Source: Candidatus Saccharimonadota bacterium (GTDB lineage Bacteria > Patescibacteriota > Saccharimonadia > Saccharimonadales > UBA4665). Taken from it: a stretch of 64,000 bases of DNA. The stretch spans positions 2,933-66,932 of the forward strand of contig PKXF01000012.1 of assembly GCA_003133385.1 (NCBI GenBank). The letters are read 5' to 3'. How positions within the stretch are numbered: position 1 is the stretch's first letter; the number at the start of each line of letters is the position of its first letter. A model generated the notes under the pieces. The model ran no database searches and was not told the origin of the DNA. It saw only the letters and a list, made by a program, of their open reading frames with translations. Positions 52,606 to 61,434 of the stretch are shown piece by piece. The translations under genes were made by a program, and so were the position numbers.

Positions 52606-53728
52606 CGGCTATGGTAATTAGTACGAACAAGAATAGCAGCACTACAACACTCGCAAGATTAATGGCTTCCTCCCGCTTAGCCGTTAGCGGTCGTTTAATA
52701 GCTCGCGTAATAAGCGTTATATATAATCTGCCACCGTCAACCACCGGTATCGGCAGAATGTTCATGAAGGCCAGAACCAGTGATATATAAGCCACTATAA
52801 AAAGTACAAATTGATAGCCCAAAGCAGAAGTCGAACGTAAAATTGCAAAAATACCTACCGGGCCTGTGAGATTAGCTGTGGCAGCAGACTGGCCATTTTG
52901 ACGAGCGACTGTATTATGTGTGACGGCTCCGGCTATAAGGCCTCCCAGACCGGCCAGCGAATGACCAAGGCCCTGAAGCGTGGCAATTATTAATTGGCCG
53001 CCCAGGCCTAGCGCTACTAATGGAGCCGCCCAAGTTGATCGAGATAAGTTCATCTGCTGCGTACCCACACCGAGTTCATAATTGGAATTAGACGATAAAA
53101 AATGAACTTGCACGATCTGCGATTTGCCATCTCTTTCGTAGTGGACAGCAACTGTCTTACCTGCAAACTTTTGGGTTAAACTGCGCAGTTTATCAGCTTG
53201 GGTTATAGCCACCGTACCCCTGCCGCCAGACTGCACAAACCCAGTCAGCTGATCGCCAACTCGCAGCCCGGCTTTAGCAGCCGGCGAACCTGCTACTACA
53301 TCATTAATAATTACTCTCCGAGTGAGCAGCTTGGTATTGCTCTTTACAGTGTATTGGTTATTAATAACCTGGGGCATGCCTATAACAGCTAGTACCGTTA
53401 ATAAGACTAGGCCGGTTATAAGGTTCACTGTAACTCCGGCCAACAAGATTTTGCACTTTGCCAGTAACTTAGCTGCGCCGTAAGTACCGGGCTCGCGGTC
53501 ACTATCGTGTTCCCCTTTAAGTTTCACGAAGCCGCCAAGCGGCAAGGCATTAATACTAAAGACCCAGCCCGCTTTAGTGGTATGACTGTATATCCTAGGC
53601 GGGAAAAAAATACCGAATTCCTCGATTTCAACACCGTTGCGCCGAGCCACAATAAAATGCCCAAATTCGTGGCTAACGATCAGGCCCACAATTAAAATGA
53701 TTCCGAGAACTAATAACACAATCGCCAT
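52586..53728 (-). CDS. rseP: Site-2 (RIP) zinc metalloprotease RseP
   Basis: Cleaves membrane-bound signalling or signal-peptide substrates inside the membrane. 380 residues: zinc motif HEFGH at 20-24 in the first helix, ALPLGGFVKLKGE, one PDZ domain (about 135-215, VVAGSPAAKAGLRVGDQL), and the second metal motif MNILPIPVVDGGRL. TGCTACAAT ends 7 nt before ATG. Confidence 0.95.
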   Translation of the reverse strand: MAIVLLVLGIILIVGLIVSHEFGHFIVARRNGVEIEEFGIFFPPRIYSHTTKAGWVFSINALPLGGFVKLKGEHDSDREPGTYGAAKLLAKCKILLAGVTVNLITGLVLLTVLAVIGMPQVINNQYTVKSNTKLLTRRVIINDVVAGSPAAKAGLRVGDQLTGFVQSGGRGTVAITQADKLRSLTQKFAGKTVAVHYERDGKSQIVQVHFLSSNSNYELGVGTQQMNLSRSTWAAPLVALGLGGQLIIATLQGLGHSLAGLGGLIAGAVTHNTVARQNGQSAATANLTGPVGIFAILRSTSALGYQFVLFIVAYISLVLAFMNILPIPVVDGGRLYITLITRAIKRPLTAKREEAINLASVVVLLFLFVLITIADVKRFY

Positions 53729-53735
53729 TCTCCCT

Positions 53736-53741
53736 ATTGTA
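53736..53741 (-). promoter_or_regulatory. Extended -10 of rseP
   Basis: TGCTACAAT on minus; 7 nt to ATG. Confidence 0.6.
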
Positions 53742-53765
53742 GCAAATATCTTGCACTCTTAAGGC

Positions 53766-53793
53766 TTTACAAACCTTAGGGCGTCTATATAAT
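53766..53793 (+). promoter_or_regulatory. Promoter of the L,D-transpeptidase gene
   Basis: -35 TTTACA (53766-53771), 16-nt spacer, -10 TATAAT (53788-53793). Confidence 0.55.
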
Positions 53794-53853
53794 TAGGCTT
53801 GGTTATGCTTATGAGAAGCTTTGGCCCAAGTAACAAACAGAGAGGTTTTAAAA

Positions 53854-55041
53854 GTGAGTCGCGGGATATCACACGCTGTCGCTATTGGTAACGAATTTAT
53901 GCTACCCAAACGATCTTTGCTTAGTGTGGCAAAATCCGAAGAAACCTCCGAACCACCTTTCGTTGTGCCAAATGTGCCTATTGAAGACATTCCCCACGAA
54001 GAATCTATACATGTGACAGTAACTTCATCAACGCCGCGGTTACACACCCCATTCAGCCACTTGCTAAATTTCGCCCACCGCTACAGTTTGGCCAGCTTTG
54101 CACTACTTTTTCTGCTGGTTGGATCAACCGGCATAATTGTTGGTGGCCGTTATTTGTCATCACAGATAGGTCTCAAAATTAAGCCTCCGTCATCTAATGC
54201 TCCTCTCACTCACACCATTGCCGGTTTGAGTCTTGCCGTGCCTGGTAATCAGCTCCAGTCGGAATTGCAAAACATTACATCGCAGCCGGCTAGCGTAACA
54301 GTCGGCACCCAAACTGCGACTATCAGCCCGGATGTCATAAAGAGTTGGCTTACGATTACGCCTAGCGGGAATAAAGTCCAGGACTATTTACAGATTAATA
54401 CAGGTGCCATGGATACATCCCTGTTGGCAATTGCTAATCAGTTTGTGGTAGCGCCAGTTAGTCAAGTCAGCGTCACACACACTGACGGCATTACGCCATC
54501 GGGTATTATTGTGGCCGGTAGAAATGGTACTGCTTTGAGCGATCCAAGCACTCTAAGCGCTCAGGCTCAGCAGTACGCCAAGAGCGTTATGGACGCCAAA
54601 GGTCTCCAGTTCAGCACGCCATTACAAATCGTTCCTTTCCAGGCTGTTACGCCAGCTGCCTTCCCTAAGCTATTAGAGGCCGACTTAAGTACAGAGCGTC
54701 TATACGCCTGGCAGAATGGCCAGCTAGTTAACACCTTTCTGGCATCTGCCGGTGCTCCAGCCACGCCTACACCAATTGGCGAGTTCCAAATCTGGAACAA
54801 GCTAACAACTCAAACGATGAAAGGCTTAAATCCCAATGGCACCCCTTATGTCCAGCCAAATGTTCCATGGGTTAATTATTTCGACCACTCCGGCGATGCC
54901 ATACACGGCAACTACTGGCGGCCGGTTAGCGTTTTTGGCAGCGTCAGTACTTCCCATGGCTGTGTCGGTTTACAGGTTGGCGACGGGGAGTGGGTATATA
55001 ACTGGGCTCCTGTTGGCACCACAGTCATTACCCACACATAG
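53854..55041 (+). CDS. Membrane-anchored L,D-transpeptidase (YkuD)
   Basis: Cross-links peptidoglycan between mDAP residues or anchors proteins. 395 residues: cytoplasmic tail of about 80 residues, one membrane helix (about 90-110), an outer region with weak repeat-like character, and a C-terminal YkuD domain from about residue 270 with HGNYWRP and the catalytic SHGCVGL (H368, C370). The start GTG at 53854 has AGAGAGG 8 nt upstream; an in-frame TTG at 53821 would add 11 residues. Confidence 0.88.
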   Translation: MSRGISHAVAIGNEFMLPKRSLLSVAKSEETSEPPFVVPNVPIEDIPHEESIHVTVTSSTPRLHTPFSHLLNFAHRYSLASFALLFLLVGSTGIIVGGRYLSSQIGLKIKPPSSNAPLTHTIAGLSLAVPGNQLQSELQNITSQPASVTVGTQTATISPDVIKSWLTITPSGNKVQDYLQINTGAMDTSLLAIANQFVVAPVSQVSVTHTDGITPSGIIVAGRNGTALSDPSTLSAQAQQYAKSVMDAKGLQFSTPLQIVPFQAVTPAAFPKLLEADLSTERLYAWQNGQLVNTFLASAGAPATPTPIGEFQIWNKLTTQTMKGLNPNGTPYVQPNVPWVNYFDHSGDAIHGNYWRPVSVFGSVSTSHGCVGLQVGDGEWVYNWAPVGTTVITHT

Positions 55042-55062
55042 ATAAACCATTTAGAACCCTGG

Positions 55063-55626
55063 CTAAACTGTCATAATTTCAGCTTCTTTGGCCCTAGCCG
55101 TTGTCTCGACTTGGGACCTAGCTTTGCTCATGGCTTCCTCAATTTGGGCTACAAAGCGCTTGGCCTCGTCTTCGCCGATTTGCTTGTCTTTTTTGGCAAC
55201 ATCTATGGACCCGATAACTTCGTGGCGGATGGCACGTAAATTAATCATGCAGTCTTCTTGTTTAGCACTTACTTGTTTAGCAAGTTCCCGGCGGCGTTCC
55301 TCATTCAGCGGTGGGATTGGCACCCGCACTACCCTTCCATCATCGGTCGGATTAAGGCCCAGTGAAGGATTATTACGTATAGCTGTTGCTATAGCCGCTA
55401 GGTTATTCGGATCAAACGGCGTAATTTGCAGCAGCTGGGCTTCGGGCGCCGTAACCGTAGAGACTTGGTTCAGCGGCATTAACGTGCCGTAAACTTCCAC
55501 AACCACTTCCTGCAACATACTGGCATTTGCCCGGCCGGTACGCAGGGTTTTTAGTGTATCTTGAAAGCGGTCGACACTCTGGGTCAGTTTTGTTTTGGCG
55601 TCAGTTACTACCTGGCTAGGATTCAT
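55063..55626 (-). CDS. frr: Ribosome recycling factor
   Basis: Splits the post-termination ribosome with EF-G. 187 residues: FQDTLKTLRTGRANASML, LLQITPFDPNNLAAIATAI, GRVVRVPIPPLNEERRRELAKQV and IRHEVIGSIDVAKKDKQIGEDEAKRF are all typical. TGCTATAGT ends 6 nt before ATG, so it has its own promoter behind tsf. Confidence 0.97.
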   Translation of the reverse strand: MNPSQVVTDAKTKLTQSVDRFQDTLKTLRTGRANASMLQEVVVEVYGTLMPLNQVSTVTAPEAQLLQITPFDPNNLAAIATAIRNNPSLGLNPTDDGRVVRVPIPPLNEERRRELAKQVSAKQEDCMINLRAIRHEVIGSIDVAKKDKQIGEDEAKRFVAQIEEAMSKARSQVETTARAKEAEIMTV

Positions 55627-55632
55627 AGTTTT

Positions 55633-55638
55633 ACTATA
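55633..55638 (-). promoter_or_regulatory. Extended -10 of frr
   Basis: TGCTATAGT on minus in the 18-nt tsf-frr gap; 6 nt to ATG. Confidence 0.6.
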
Positions 55639-55644
55639 GCACTT

Positions 55645-56256
55645 TTATGAGGAACTACTGGGACTGACTTCCCCTAAGGCTAAACGGCTAAAACGACGCA
55701 CTACGATATTTTCGCCCAAACGTGCAATGTGATCTTTTATATATTCGCCCACGGTTTGATCAGGGTTTTTGACGAATGGCTGCTGCAAAAGACAACGTTC
55801 GGCAAAATATTTTTTAAGTTGCCCGTCCACGATTTTCTCGACCATATCAGCCGGCTTACCTTCAGCAATTGTTTTTTCACTGAACTCGGCACGAATTTTC
55901 TCCAGCTCAGAAGCAGGAACAACGTCAACGCTTACGTACTGCGGGCTGCTGGCAGCAATATGCATGGAAATGTCTTTGACAAGCTCGGTAAAAATTTCGT
56001 TGCGTGCCACAAAATCTGTTTCACAATTTACTTCCACCAAGACACCAATACGACCATCGTGGTTGTAGCTGCCTATCAAGCCAGCGCGGGCTTCTTTCTC
56101 GCCCCGTTTCTCGGCCTTAGTCAGTCCCTTCTTGCGCATAGCAGTCAGGGCTTTGTCAAAATCACCGTTCGTTTCCTCAAGTGCTCTCTTGGCGTCAGTT
56201 AGCCCGACGCCGGTTAGGTCCTTGAGACGTTTTACGGCTGCTATATCAACTGCCAT
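55645..56256 (-). CDS. tsf: Elongation factor Ts
   Basis: Guanine-nucleotide exchange factor for EF-Tu. 203 residues: N-terminal UBA-like part VKRLKDLTGVGLTDAKRALEE, RAGLIGSYNHDGRIGVLVEVNCETDFVARNEIF core, then a shortened dimerisation region. AGAGGAG lies about 7 nt before ATG. Follows rpsB by 5 nt. Confidence 0.97.
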   Translation of the reverse strand: MAVDIAAVKRLKDLTGVGLTDAKRALEETNGDFDKALTAMRKKGLTKAEKRGEKEARAGLIGSYNHDGRIGVLVEVNCETDFVARNEIFTELVKDISMHIAASSPQYVSVDVVPASELEKIRAEFSEKTIAEGKPADMVEKIVDGQLKKYFAERCLLQQPFVKNPDQTVGEYIKDHIARLGENIVVRRFSRLALGEVSPSSSS

Positions 56257-56261
56257 AATTA

Positions 56262-57041
56262 TTACTCCTCTTTAGTTTCTTTTGATTCTGTTGCCTTAGT
56301 TTTGGCTGCAACTTTTTTGGTGTCTTCCTCGGTCTTATCGACAGTCTTTTTAGCTGAAGCCTTGCCTGTTTCTATGGCACGCTGAACGTAATCCATAATA
56401 AGCTGAATGGTCTTGATCGCGTCATCGTTTGCCGGAATTGGGTAGGTTATGAGTGTCGGGTCAACATTGGTGTCAACCATGGCAACGATTGGCACGCCAA
56501 GTTTGGTAGCTTCACGTACGGCATTAACATCGTGCAAAATATCAACTACAAAAACCGCACCAGGCTTCTTGTTAAGTTCCTTAACGCCGCCGTATAGCAC
56601 GTTCATTTGATTAATTTCTTCCTGGAACCGTTGGACTTCAAGCTTGTTGTACTTGTTAGCAAGCTCGCCGCTGGCCATTCGGTTTTCAAGATCTTGCAAG
56701 TATTTAACGCGGCCGCCAATTGTAGTCCAATTGGTTAACATGCCTCCAAGCCAACGTTCGGTTACGTATGGCATGCCGGTGGCTTCGGCGGTTTTGCGTA
56801 CGATATCTTGGGCCTGGCGTTTAGTGCCAACCAGGAGGATTTGCTTGCCTTCGCCTGATGTCTTTTCGATAAAACGCAGTGCAATCTCTAAACACGCCAC
56901 CGTTTTAGTGAGATCAATAATATGCGTACCGCCACGTTTGCTGTGAATGTACGTGGCCATTTTAGGGTGCCAGCGTTCGGTCTTGTGACCAAAATGTGCG
57001 CCGGCCTCTAATAGTTGCTTGATGTCGACTTCTGTCGCCAT
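56262..57041 (-). CDS. rpsB: 30S ribosomal protein S2
   Basis: 259 residues: LLEAGAHFGHKTERWHPKM, LVGTKRQAQDIV, ERWLGGMLTNWTTI, and VPIVAMVDTNVDPTLITYPIPANDDAIKTI. The C-terminus has a Lys/Glu-rich extension of about 35 residues. AAAGGA precedes ATG. It has a leader of about 95 nt after a TTGTAG-17-TACAAT promoter. Confidence 0.97.
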   Translation of the reverse strand: MATEVDIKQLLEAGAHFGHKTERWHPKMATYIHSKRGGTHIIDLTKTVACLEIALRFIEKTSGEGKQILLVGTKRQAQDIVRKTAEATGMPYVTERWLGGMLTNWTTIGGRVKYLQDLENRMASGELANKYNKLEVQRFQEEINQMNVLYGGVKELNKKPGAVFVVDILHDVNAVREATKLGVPIVAMVDTNVDPTLITYPIPANDDAIKTIQLIMDYVQRAIETGKASAKKTVDKTEEDTKKVAAKTKATESKETKEE

Positions 57042-57139
57042 GTGATTGTCCTTTCTCTTCGATTGGGAGCTTCTATAGTGCCTACACGGCTAACCTATGA
57101 AGAGGATCAAACCCCAACCTGATTAATATTGACTTTCTA

Positions 57140-57168
57140 ATTGTAACAGATAGTAAACCGTACTACAA
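57140..57168 (-). promoter_or_regulatory. rpsB-tsf promoter
   Basis: -35 TTGTAG (57163-57168, overlapping the thrC stop), 17-nt spacer, -10 TACAAT (57140-57145, as TGTTACAAT). The leader to 57042 could fold (GGGGTTTGATCCTC region) and might mediate S2 autoregulation, but no known rpsB leader motif is recognised. Confidence 0.65.
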
Positions 57169-58470
57169 GCTACCGACCGGCGACTTAACTGTCCTTAAAA
57201 AATCCAAGAAATCTTCAACGTGATTAATCTCAGTGTAACGCTCACGTCTTTTGCGAACCTCCGTCAAGGCTGCGCTGTCGTCAACTTCAATGCCGGTTGC
57301 ATGGAATATCTCTTCAGCAAATTTAATTCGCGATGCCGTAGACACGATGACGTCAATTAAGTCGCCGTCGCTGTCCACTACTTCGCTGGCTCGCCACGCC
57401 ACAGCCGTATGAGGATCAAGTACATAGCCTGTTTCGCTATGAACTTCCCTTATGGTATCGATTATCTCATTGTCGTTGACCCGGACAGCTTGTATGACGG
57501 CTCTCATGCGCTTCATATCGCCGCCGAATAACCAGTCCAGCCGCGGCTTATTGCGGGGATCATTGACGTCCATAGCGTTGGCTATGGTGGGAATCGTCTC
57601 TGTTGGCGTGTAGTAGCCGGTATCTAGATAGCGAGTCAGGACATCATTGGAATTATTGGCGGCCAGGAACGGCCCCAGGGACACTCCCATGGCATCAGCC
57701 AAGACGCCGGCACTTAAATTGCCTAAATTGCCGCTCGGTATGACTTTTCGGGCTGGTTCGCCCTTGAGCTGGCTGTACATGCTGGCATAGTAGGTGGTCT
57801 GTGGTAATAAGCGGCCTATATTGGTGGAATTAGCCGAGGTCAGGTTCAGGCCTTCACGCAGTTCCGGGTCGGCAAAAGCAGCTGTTATAAACTTGACGCA
57901 GTCGTTAAAGGTACCATCGACTTCGACGGTGTGTACGTTATCCGGAGCCCGGCGCAGCCTCTCTTGCTGAAATTGGCTAACACGGCCTTTCGGGTAGGCC
58001 ACCACCAGCTCGACTCCTTCCATATCGGCCAAACCCTCTGCCATTGAGTCGCCGGTATCTCCGCTGGTCGCCACCAGTACCATCGATTCCCGGCCGGTTT
58101 TGCCGTTGTAGTATCTCATGAGCGACCCCATATAACGCGCGGCCACGTCTTTAAAGGCCATAGTAGGGCCATGGGAAAGTTCTAATACTTTTTTGTCGCC
58201 GACATTTACAAGAGGTGTCGGAAAGGTTACGGCTTTGCTGACAATATCGTGCAGATCGGCTTCCGGTATCTCTTCAGCTACAAAGGGCCGAAGCATTGTT
58301 TTACCTATTTCTACGGGGTCGGCGCCGATGAGCTGTTCGACCACATCGCTTGACAGCTGAGGTATGAATTCTGGTACATAAAGACTGCCAGGATCTTTTG
58401 GCAAACCATTTGCCAGGGCTTCCTGGAAAGAAACATTATCAGCTGGATTAGCTAGGCTCGTAAATCTCAT
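57163..58470 (-). CDS. thrC: Threonine synthase
   Basis: PLP enzyme converting O-phosphohomoserine to threonine. 435 residues of the longer class: N-terminal FQEALANGLPKDPGSLYVPE, the PLP lysine in SHGPTMAFKDVA, the phosphate-binding VATSGDTGDSMAEG, and IPSGNLGNLSAGVLADAMG. No thrA/thrB are nearby, so the source of substrate is not evident. It lies behind its own promoter, 112 nt after the SAM-controlled PLP enzyme. Confidence 0.95.
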   Translation of the reverse strand: MRFTSLANPADNVSFQEALANGLPKDPGSLYVPEFIPQLSSDVVEQLIGADPVEIGKTMLRPFVAEEIPEADLHDIVSKAVTFPTPLVNVGDKKVLELSHGPTMAFKDVAARYMGSLMRYYNGKTGRESMVLVATSGDTGDSMAEGLADMEGVELVVAYPKGRVSQFQQERLRRAPDNVHTVEVDGTFNDCVKFITAAFADPELREGLNLTSANSTNIGRLLPQTTYYASMYSQLKGEPARKVIPSGNLGNLSAGVLADAMGVSLGPFLAANNSNDVLTRYLDTGYYTPTETIPTIANAMDVNDPRNKPRLDWLFGGDMKRMRAVIQAVRVNDNEIIDTIREVHSETGYVLDPHTAVAWRASEVVDSDGDLIDVIVSTASRIKFAEEIFHATGIEVDDSAALTEVRKRRERYTEINHVEDFLDFLRTVKSPVGSL

Positions 58471-58524
58471 ACGTTTAATAATTCATTGGCCCGTTAGCCG
58501 AGCCTTAGTACTAAAACTTTTTAG

Positions 58525-58553
58525 ATTATACAGTTTTTCCTACTTTTTGACAA
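58525..58553 (-). promoter_or_regulatory. thrC promoter
   Basis: -35 TTGTCA (58548-58553), 17-nt spacer, -10 TATAAT (58525-58530). The leader of about 50 nt holds a 6-bp hairpin (GGCTCG/CGGGCC) and a three-codon ATG frame ending at 58475; no clear Shine-Dalgarno site. Confidence 0.7.
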
Positions 58554-58582
58554 ATCACGAGATCTGTGTAAATACTGATTTA

Positions 58583-59896
58583 CTAAGCATCAACGGCAGC
58601 TTCGAATAAAGCTCCTGCCAATGCATCCGAATCTATATCGTAGCCACCTGCGACTCTAACGTAAGGAGCATGGCGGTCATATAGCAGACGTGCTTCCTTA
58701 AAACCAAAGCTTTGACCCATAAATATCTGCCCCTCATTGATTTGTTCCTTCATCTTCGGATGTTTAACAATCCTCTTGAGCAGCTGCCTTGCTTGCGCCG
58801 GATCAAATCCATTGCAAGCCATAAAGACCACCGGAGCAATTCCACGCAAGAAATGCTTAGTAGCGTAGTCATGATGCGGGTGGTCTTCGAAGGTCGGAAA
58901 AGAAACCGTGAACTCCGGGTCGCTACCTAGCTCACGTTGGGCCTGGGCCATTGCCACGGCAAGCTTCCCCGTACTCGCATACAAAGCTTTATTACGTTCA
59001 TGAAAACCGGGAGTTGTCGCTTGAATCGCACGCAAATAAGCAATGTCAGCGTGGGTTGAAGTTACAACTCCATGTGTTGCTTTATACTTTCGGAAGTCGT
59101 CCATTAACTCTTCGTTCTTGCTATATACGACTCCAAGATGATCGCTATTATGCATTGCGCCTTTGGTTGCGCTTTCAGCTATTAAGACCTTGTCTTCAGG
59201 GGTCAGAATATCCGTAAAGTCTAGCCCGGTTGAGAGCGCCGCAGTATGGTCAAACACTACAATCGGGGCTTTATCCTCTGGTAATGCCCTGGTTATTGCC
59301 AACAGACCGTGAACATCAAAAACTGGCATGCCCGGAGTATTGGCAACCGTCTCGAAGCATACGACATCCGGCTCTTTATCGGCCATTAGGCTTTCTACGG
59401 TGTTGGTACCGACATCAAATCCATCAACATGTACGCCCATATATTTTAGATCAGCAAACGCCGCCAAAGATTGGGAATAATGTTCTATTCCGTGGACAAA
59501 CTTGGGTCCTCGCCCGGGCCATAGTTGTTTGCCTCGGGTTTTAAGAGCAAACTCGACTGACGCAGTTACCGCAGCCATGCCTGACGATACGATCACGTTA
59601 TTCCTCTGCCCTGGGATTGTGAGCGCTGATATGGCTGTCTCTACATCAGTTACATTCGCCGTTCCGTCACGGGGATAGAGTCCCCGGCCAGGCCTGGCTG
59701 TACCCTTCCTCAGCAGCGATGCCGTTAAGCCACGTTCCGTTTTATAAACATTGGGTGCTGGTTTCGGCAGAACTTGCGGAACCGTTAAGTCAGGTCCGGC
59801 TATATAGATGTCAGGGGCTTGGGTCGGCAGAGCTGGAGCAAGGCCATTTAATTCAGGCAATTCAGGCGATGGTAAGAGCTCTAATGTTCCGGGCAT
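58583..59896 (-). CDS. Cys/Met-metabolism PLP-dependent enzyme
   Basis: 437 residues of the cystathionine gamma-synthase/lyase and methionine gamma-lyase family. Seen: NVIVSSGMAAVTAS (PLP phosphate loop), a DVVCFETVANTPGMPVFDV segment (family LVxxETPSNPxxxxxD), VVFDHTAA, and the PLP lysine K245 in SATKGAMHNSDHLG. The start MPGTLELLPS at 59896 is fixed by the riboswitch terminator and AGAAAGGA just upstream. Control by SAM points to sulphur-amino-acid metabolism; which reaction it catalyses is not decidable by eye. Confidence 0.85.
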   Translation of the reverse strand: MPGTLELLPSPELPELNGLAPALPTQAPDIYIAGPDLTVPQVLPKPAPNVYKTERGLTASLLRKGTARPGRGLYPRDGTANVTDVETAISALTIPGQRNNVIVSSGMAAVTASVEFALKTRGKQLWPGRGPKFVHGIEHYSQSLAAFADLKYMGVHVDGFDVGTNTVESLMADKEPDVVCFETVANTPGMPVFDVHGLLAITRALPEDKAPIVVFDHTAALSTGLDFTDILTPEDKVLIAESATKGAMHNSDHLGVVYSKNEELMDDFRKYKATHGVVTSTHADIAYLRAIQATTPGFHERNKALYASTGKLAVAMAQAQRELGSDPEFTVSFPTFEDHPHHDYATKHFLRGIAPVVFMACNGFDPAQARQLLKRIVKHPKMKEQINEGQIFMGQSFGFKEARLLYDRHAPYVRVAGGYDIDSDALAGALFEAAVDA

Positions 59897-59933
59897 AAAA
59901 AATCCTTTCTCCGAAATGTTACGGAAAAAGGAT
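59897..59933 (-). terminator. Riboswitch terminator/SD-sequestering hairpin
   Basis: 12-bp stem (59922-59933 with 59902-59913, one G-U pair) with an 8-nt loop, then U6 directly before the ATG at 59896. Its 3' strand contains the ribosome-binding site GGAGAAAGGA. GGGAAAAGAT (59951-59960) can pair with the 5' strand as antiterminator. Confidence 0.88.
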
Positions 59934-59946
59934 ACATGCAAGGATT

Positions 59947-60068
59947 CAATATCTTTTCCCGATAATCGGGCTAGACGTAGCACCGTTTCGACAATTTGGA
60001 AATCCGGAATTATCGAATGGTTGCTGGCGGGTCAACGAGCTAGATCTCTCACCGCACTCTGTATATTT
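59947..60068 (-). promoter_or_regulatory. SAM-I-type riboswitch aptamer
   Basis: On minus, in order: P1 5' AATAT then ACAGAG (SAM-I CAAGAG); P2 with a K-turn, GCGG-TGA-GAG ... CTC-GT-TGA-C-CCGC; the conserved GCAACC (60019-60024); P3 TTCGATAATT/AATTGTCGAA; the conserved GGTGCTA (59978-59984); P4 CCCGA/TCGGG; P1 3' AGATATT. CTAG in the P2 loop and CTAG after GGTGCTA can form the pseudoknot. Order and conserved bases match SAM-I. Confidence 0.88.
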
Positions 60069-60090
60069 ACCTAATTGTTAAAGCCTTCTA

Positions 60091-60120
60091 ACTATATCAC
60101 GGCGCGTCAAATTTTAACAA
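60091..60120 (-). promoter_or_regulatory. Promoter of the riboswitch transcript
   Basis: -35 TTGTTA (60115-60120), 18-nt spacer, -10 TATAGT (60091-60096); start about 15 nt before the aptamer. Confidence 0.6.
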
Positions 60121-60186
60121 ATTGAATAGACAAAATTTAATGTTTATATTATACTAGCATTCTGAATTATGGAGACAAGCTAAATT

Positions 60187-60717
60187 ATGGCAACGGAATT
60201 TGCAGGACAGCCGGGAATTAAGCACGTCAAACAGCCGGAAGGCAGCGAGCTGTGTTTCGCTGCTATAGTTTCAGCTTTGGATAATCAACGGCCTATAGAA
60301 CAAGTACACGAAGTGCTGGTTGATAGCGGTATTTCCACCACTGACGGCAGCACGTCAAACCCAGGAGAGGCTCAAACCATACAATTGACCGCTGATACAA
60401 AACTTGCGGTTGAGCCATTCGTGGGTATTAGCACCGAGCGTTTTATTACAGCAATCAATGAACGCCTCCAAGACCGTAAGCCTGTCGCCTTACTACATAA
60501 AAAGAATGATGACGAGCTTGATGACCGCCTGCACTGGTCTCTCATTGCTGGGCGATATCATATTGATGGAGAGACAGAGCTTGCCGTAATTATGGACCCG
60601 ATGCAGTCTGAGAATGCATATGTAGATCCACTAGAAGTTACAGATATGGTAGAGCGCACCGTCGAGTTTTTCGGTGGTGTATGGGCTTGTGCCTTGAGTG
60701 TTGAACAACCCGCGTAA
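60187..60717 (+). CDS. Peptidase C39-like protein
   Basis: 176 residues with the papain-like C39 arrangement: VKQPEGSELCFAAIVSAL (oxyanion Gln and nucleophile Cys near residues 16-23), HWSLIAGRYHIDG (His) and IMDPMQ (Asp). The C39 family cleaves leader peptides or acts as bare hydrolases; no transporter or signal peptide is seen, so the role is unknown. Divergent from the SAM-controlled gene. GGAG lies about 11 nt before ATG. Confidence 0.6.
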   Translation: MATEFAGQPGIKHVKQPEGSELCFAAIVSALDNQRPIEQVHEVLVDSGISTTDGSTSNPGEAQTIQLTADTKLAVEPFVGISTERFITAINERLQDRKPVALLHKKNDDELDDRLHWSLIAGRYHIDGETELAVIMDPMQSENAYVDPLEVTDMVERTVEFFGGVWACALSVEQPA

Positions 60718-60740
60718 TTAAATAGCGATGCTGTTGCTCG

Positions 60741-61400
60741 CTATGCTTGTATCTCGGCTAGCATTTTTTCGTTAAACTCTTCCAGTGAATCGATGATTAG
60801 ATCGGCGATTTGGATAAATGGATGGTTTTTGGTTTCTGGATCCGGAACAGCAATACAACTCATCTTGGCAGCTTTAGCAGCCAATACTCCAGCTGGTGCA
60901 TCTTCCAATACCAGAATGTCGTGCGCAGATACACCGAGCAGGCCAGCCGTCGTAATGAAGACCCCCGGGTGCGGTTTGCCAAGTGCCTCATGTTCAGCAG
61001 AATATATGTAATCGAAGTAGCTACGGATTTTTAGAGAATCTACAACGGTGTTAATTATTTCGTTTGTTGAGGACGAGGCTATAGCCAGTGGTAGCTTGGC
61101 CCGCTTGCAGACATCCAGTGCATGATGCACTCCGGGCCGCATACTACCCTCACTTTTAATTAAAGTTATGAGCTTATCTACAATCAGAGCCTCAATATCT
61201 TTTTGTGACGGGCCTTCCCAAGGATATTTACTATACCAGTGGGCAATAACTTCGGTCAGCTTTGTACCTATTAGCTCATACATCTGCTCATCGCTTAGTT
61301 CAAAACCTACCGTCTTGAAAGCCGCCCGTTCGGCCCGCCGCCAAAGCGGCTCACTGTCTATCAGCAAACCATCCATATCAAAAATAACTGCTTGGATCAT
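60741..61400 (-). CDS. HAD-IA phosphatase, beta-phosphoglucomutase-like
   Basis: 219 residues: VIFDMDGLLIDSEPLW (D8, D10), helical cap, LAIASSSTNEII (motif II), HEALGKPHPGVFITTA (motif III Lys) and LVLEDAPAGVLAA (motif IV). Close to the YniC/HxpB sugar-phosphatase group. TATTAT lies 8 nt before ATG. Confidence 0.9.
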   Translation of the reverse strand: MIQAVIFDMDGLLIDSEPLWRRAERAAFKTVGFELSDEQMYELIGTKLTEVIAHWYSKYPWEGPSQKDIEALIVDKLITLIKSEGSMRPGVHHALDVCKRAKLPLAIASSSTNEIINTVVDSLKIRSYFDYIYSAEHEALGKPHPGVFITTAGLLGVSAHDILVLEDAPAGVLAAKAAKMSCIAVPDPETKNHPFIQIADLIIDSLEEFNEKMLAEIQA

Positions 61401-61408
61401 GCGCTATC

Positions 61409-61414
61409 ATAATA
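61409..61414 (-). promoter_or_regulatory. -10 element of the HAD-IA gene
   Basis: TATTAT on minus; 8 nt to ATG at 61400. Confidence 0.4.
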
Positions 61415-61434
61415 CCAAACTCTCATCACGGGCG

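Noticed and set aside
58475-58486. Three-codon uORF before thrC as an attenuator
   Set aside because: No control codons for threonine and no terminator/antiterminator pair in the leader.
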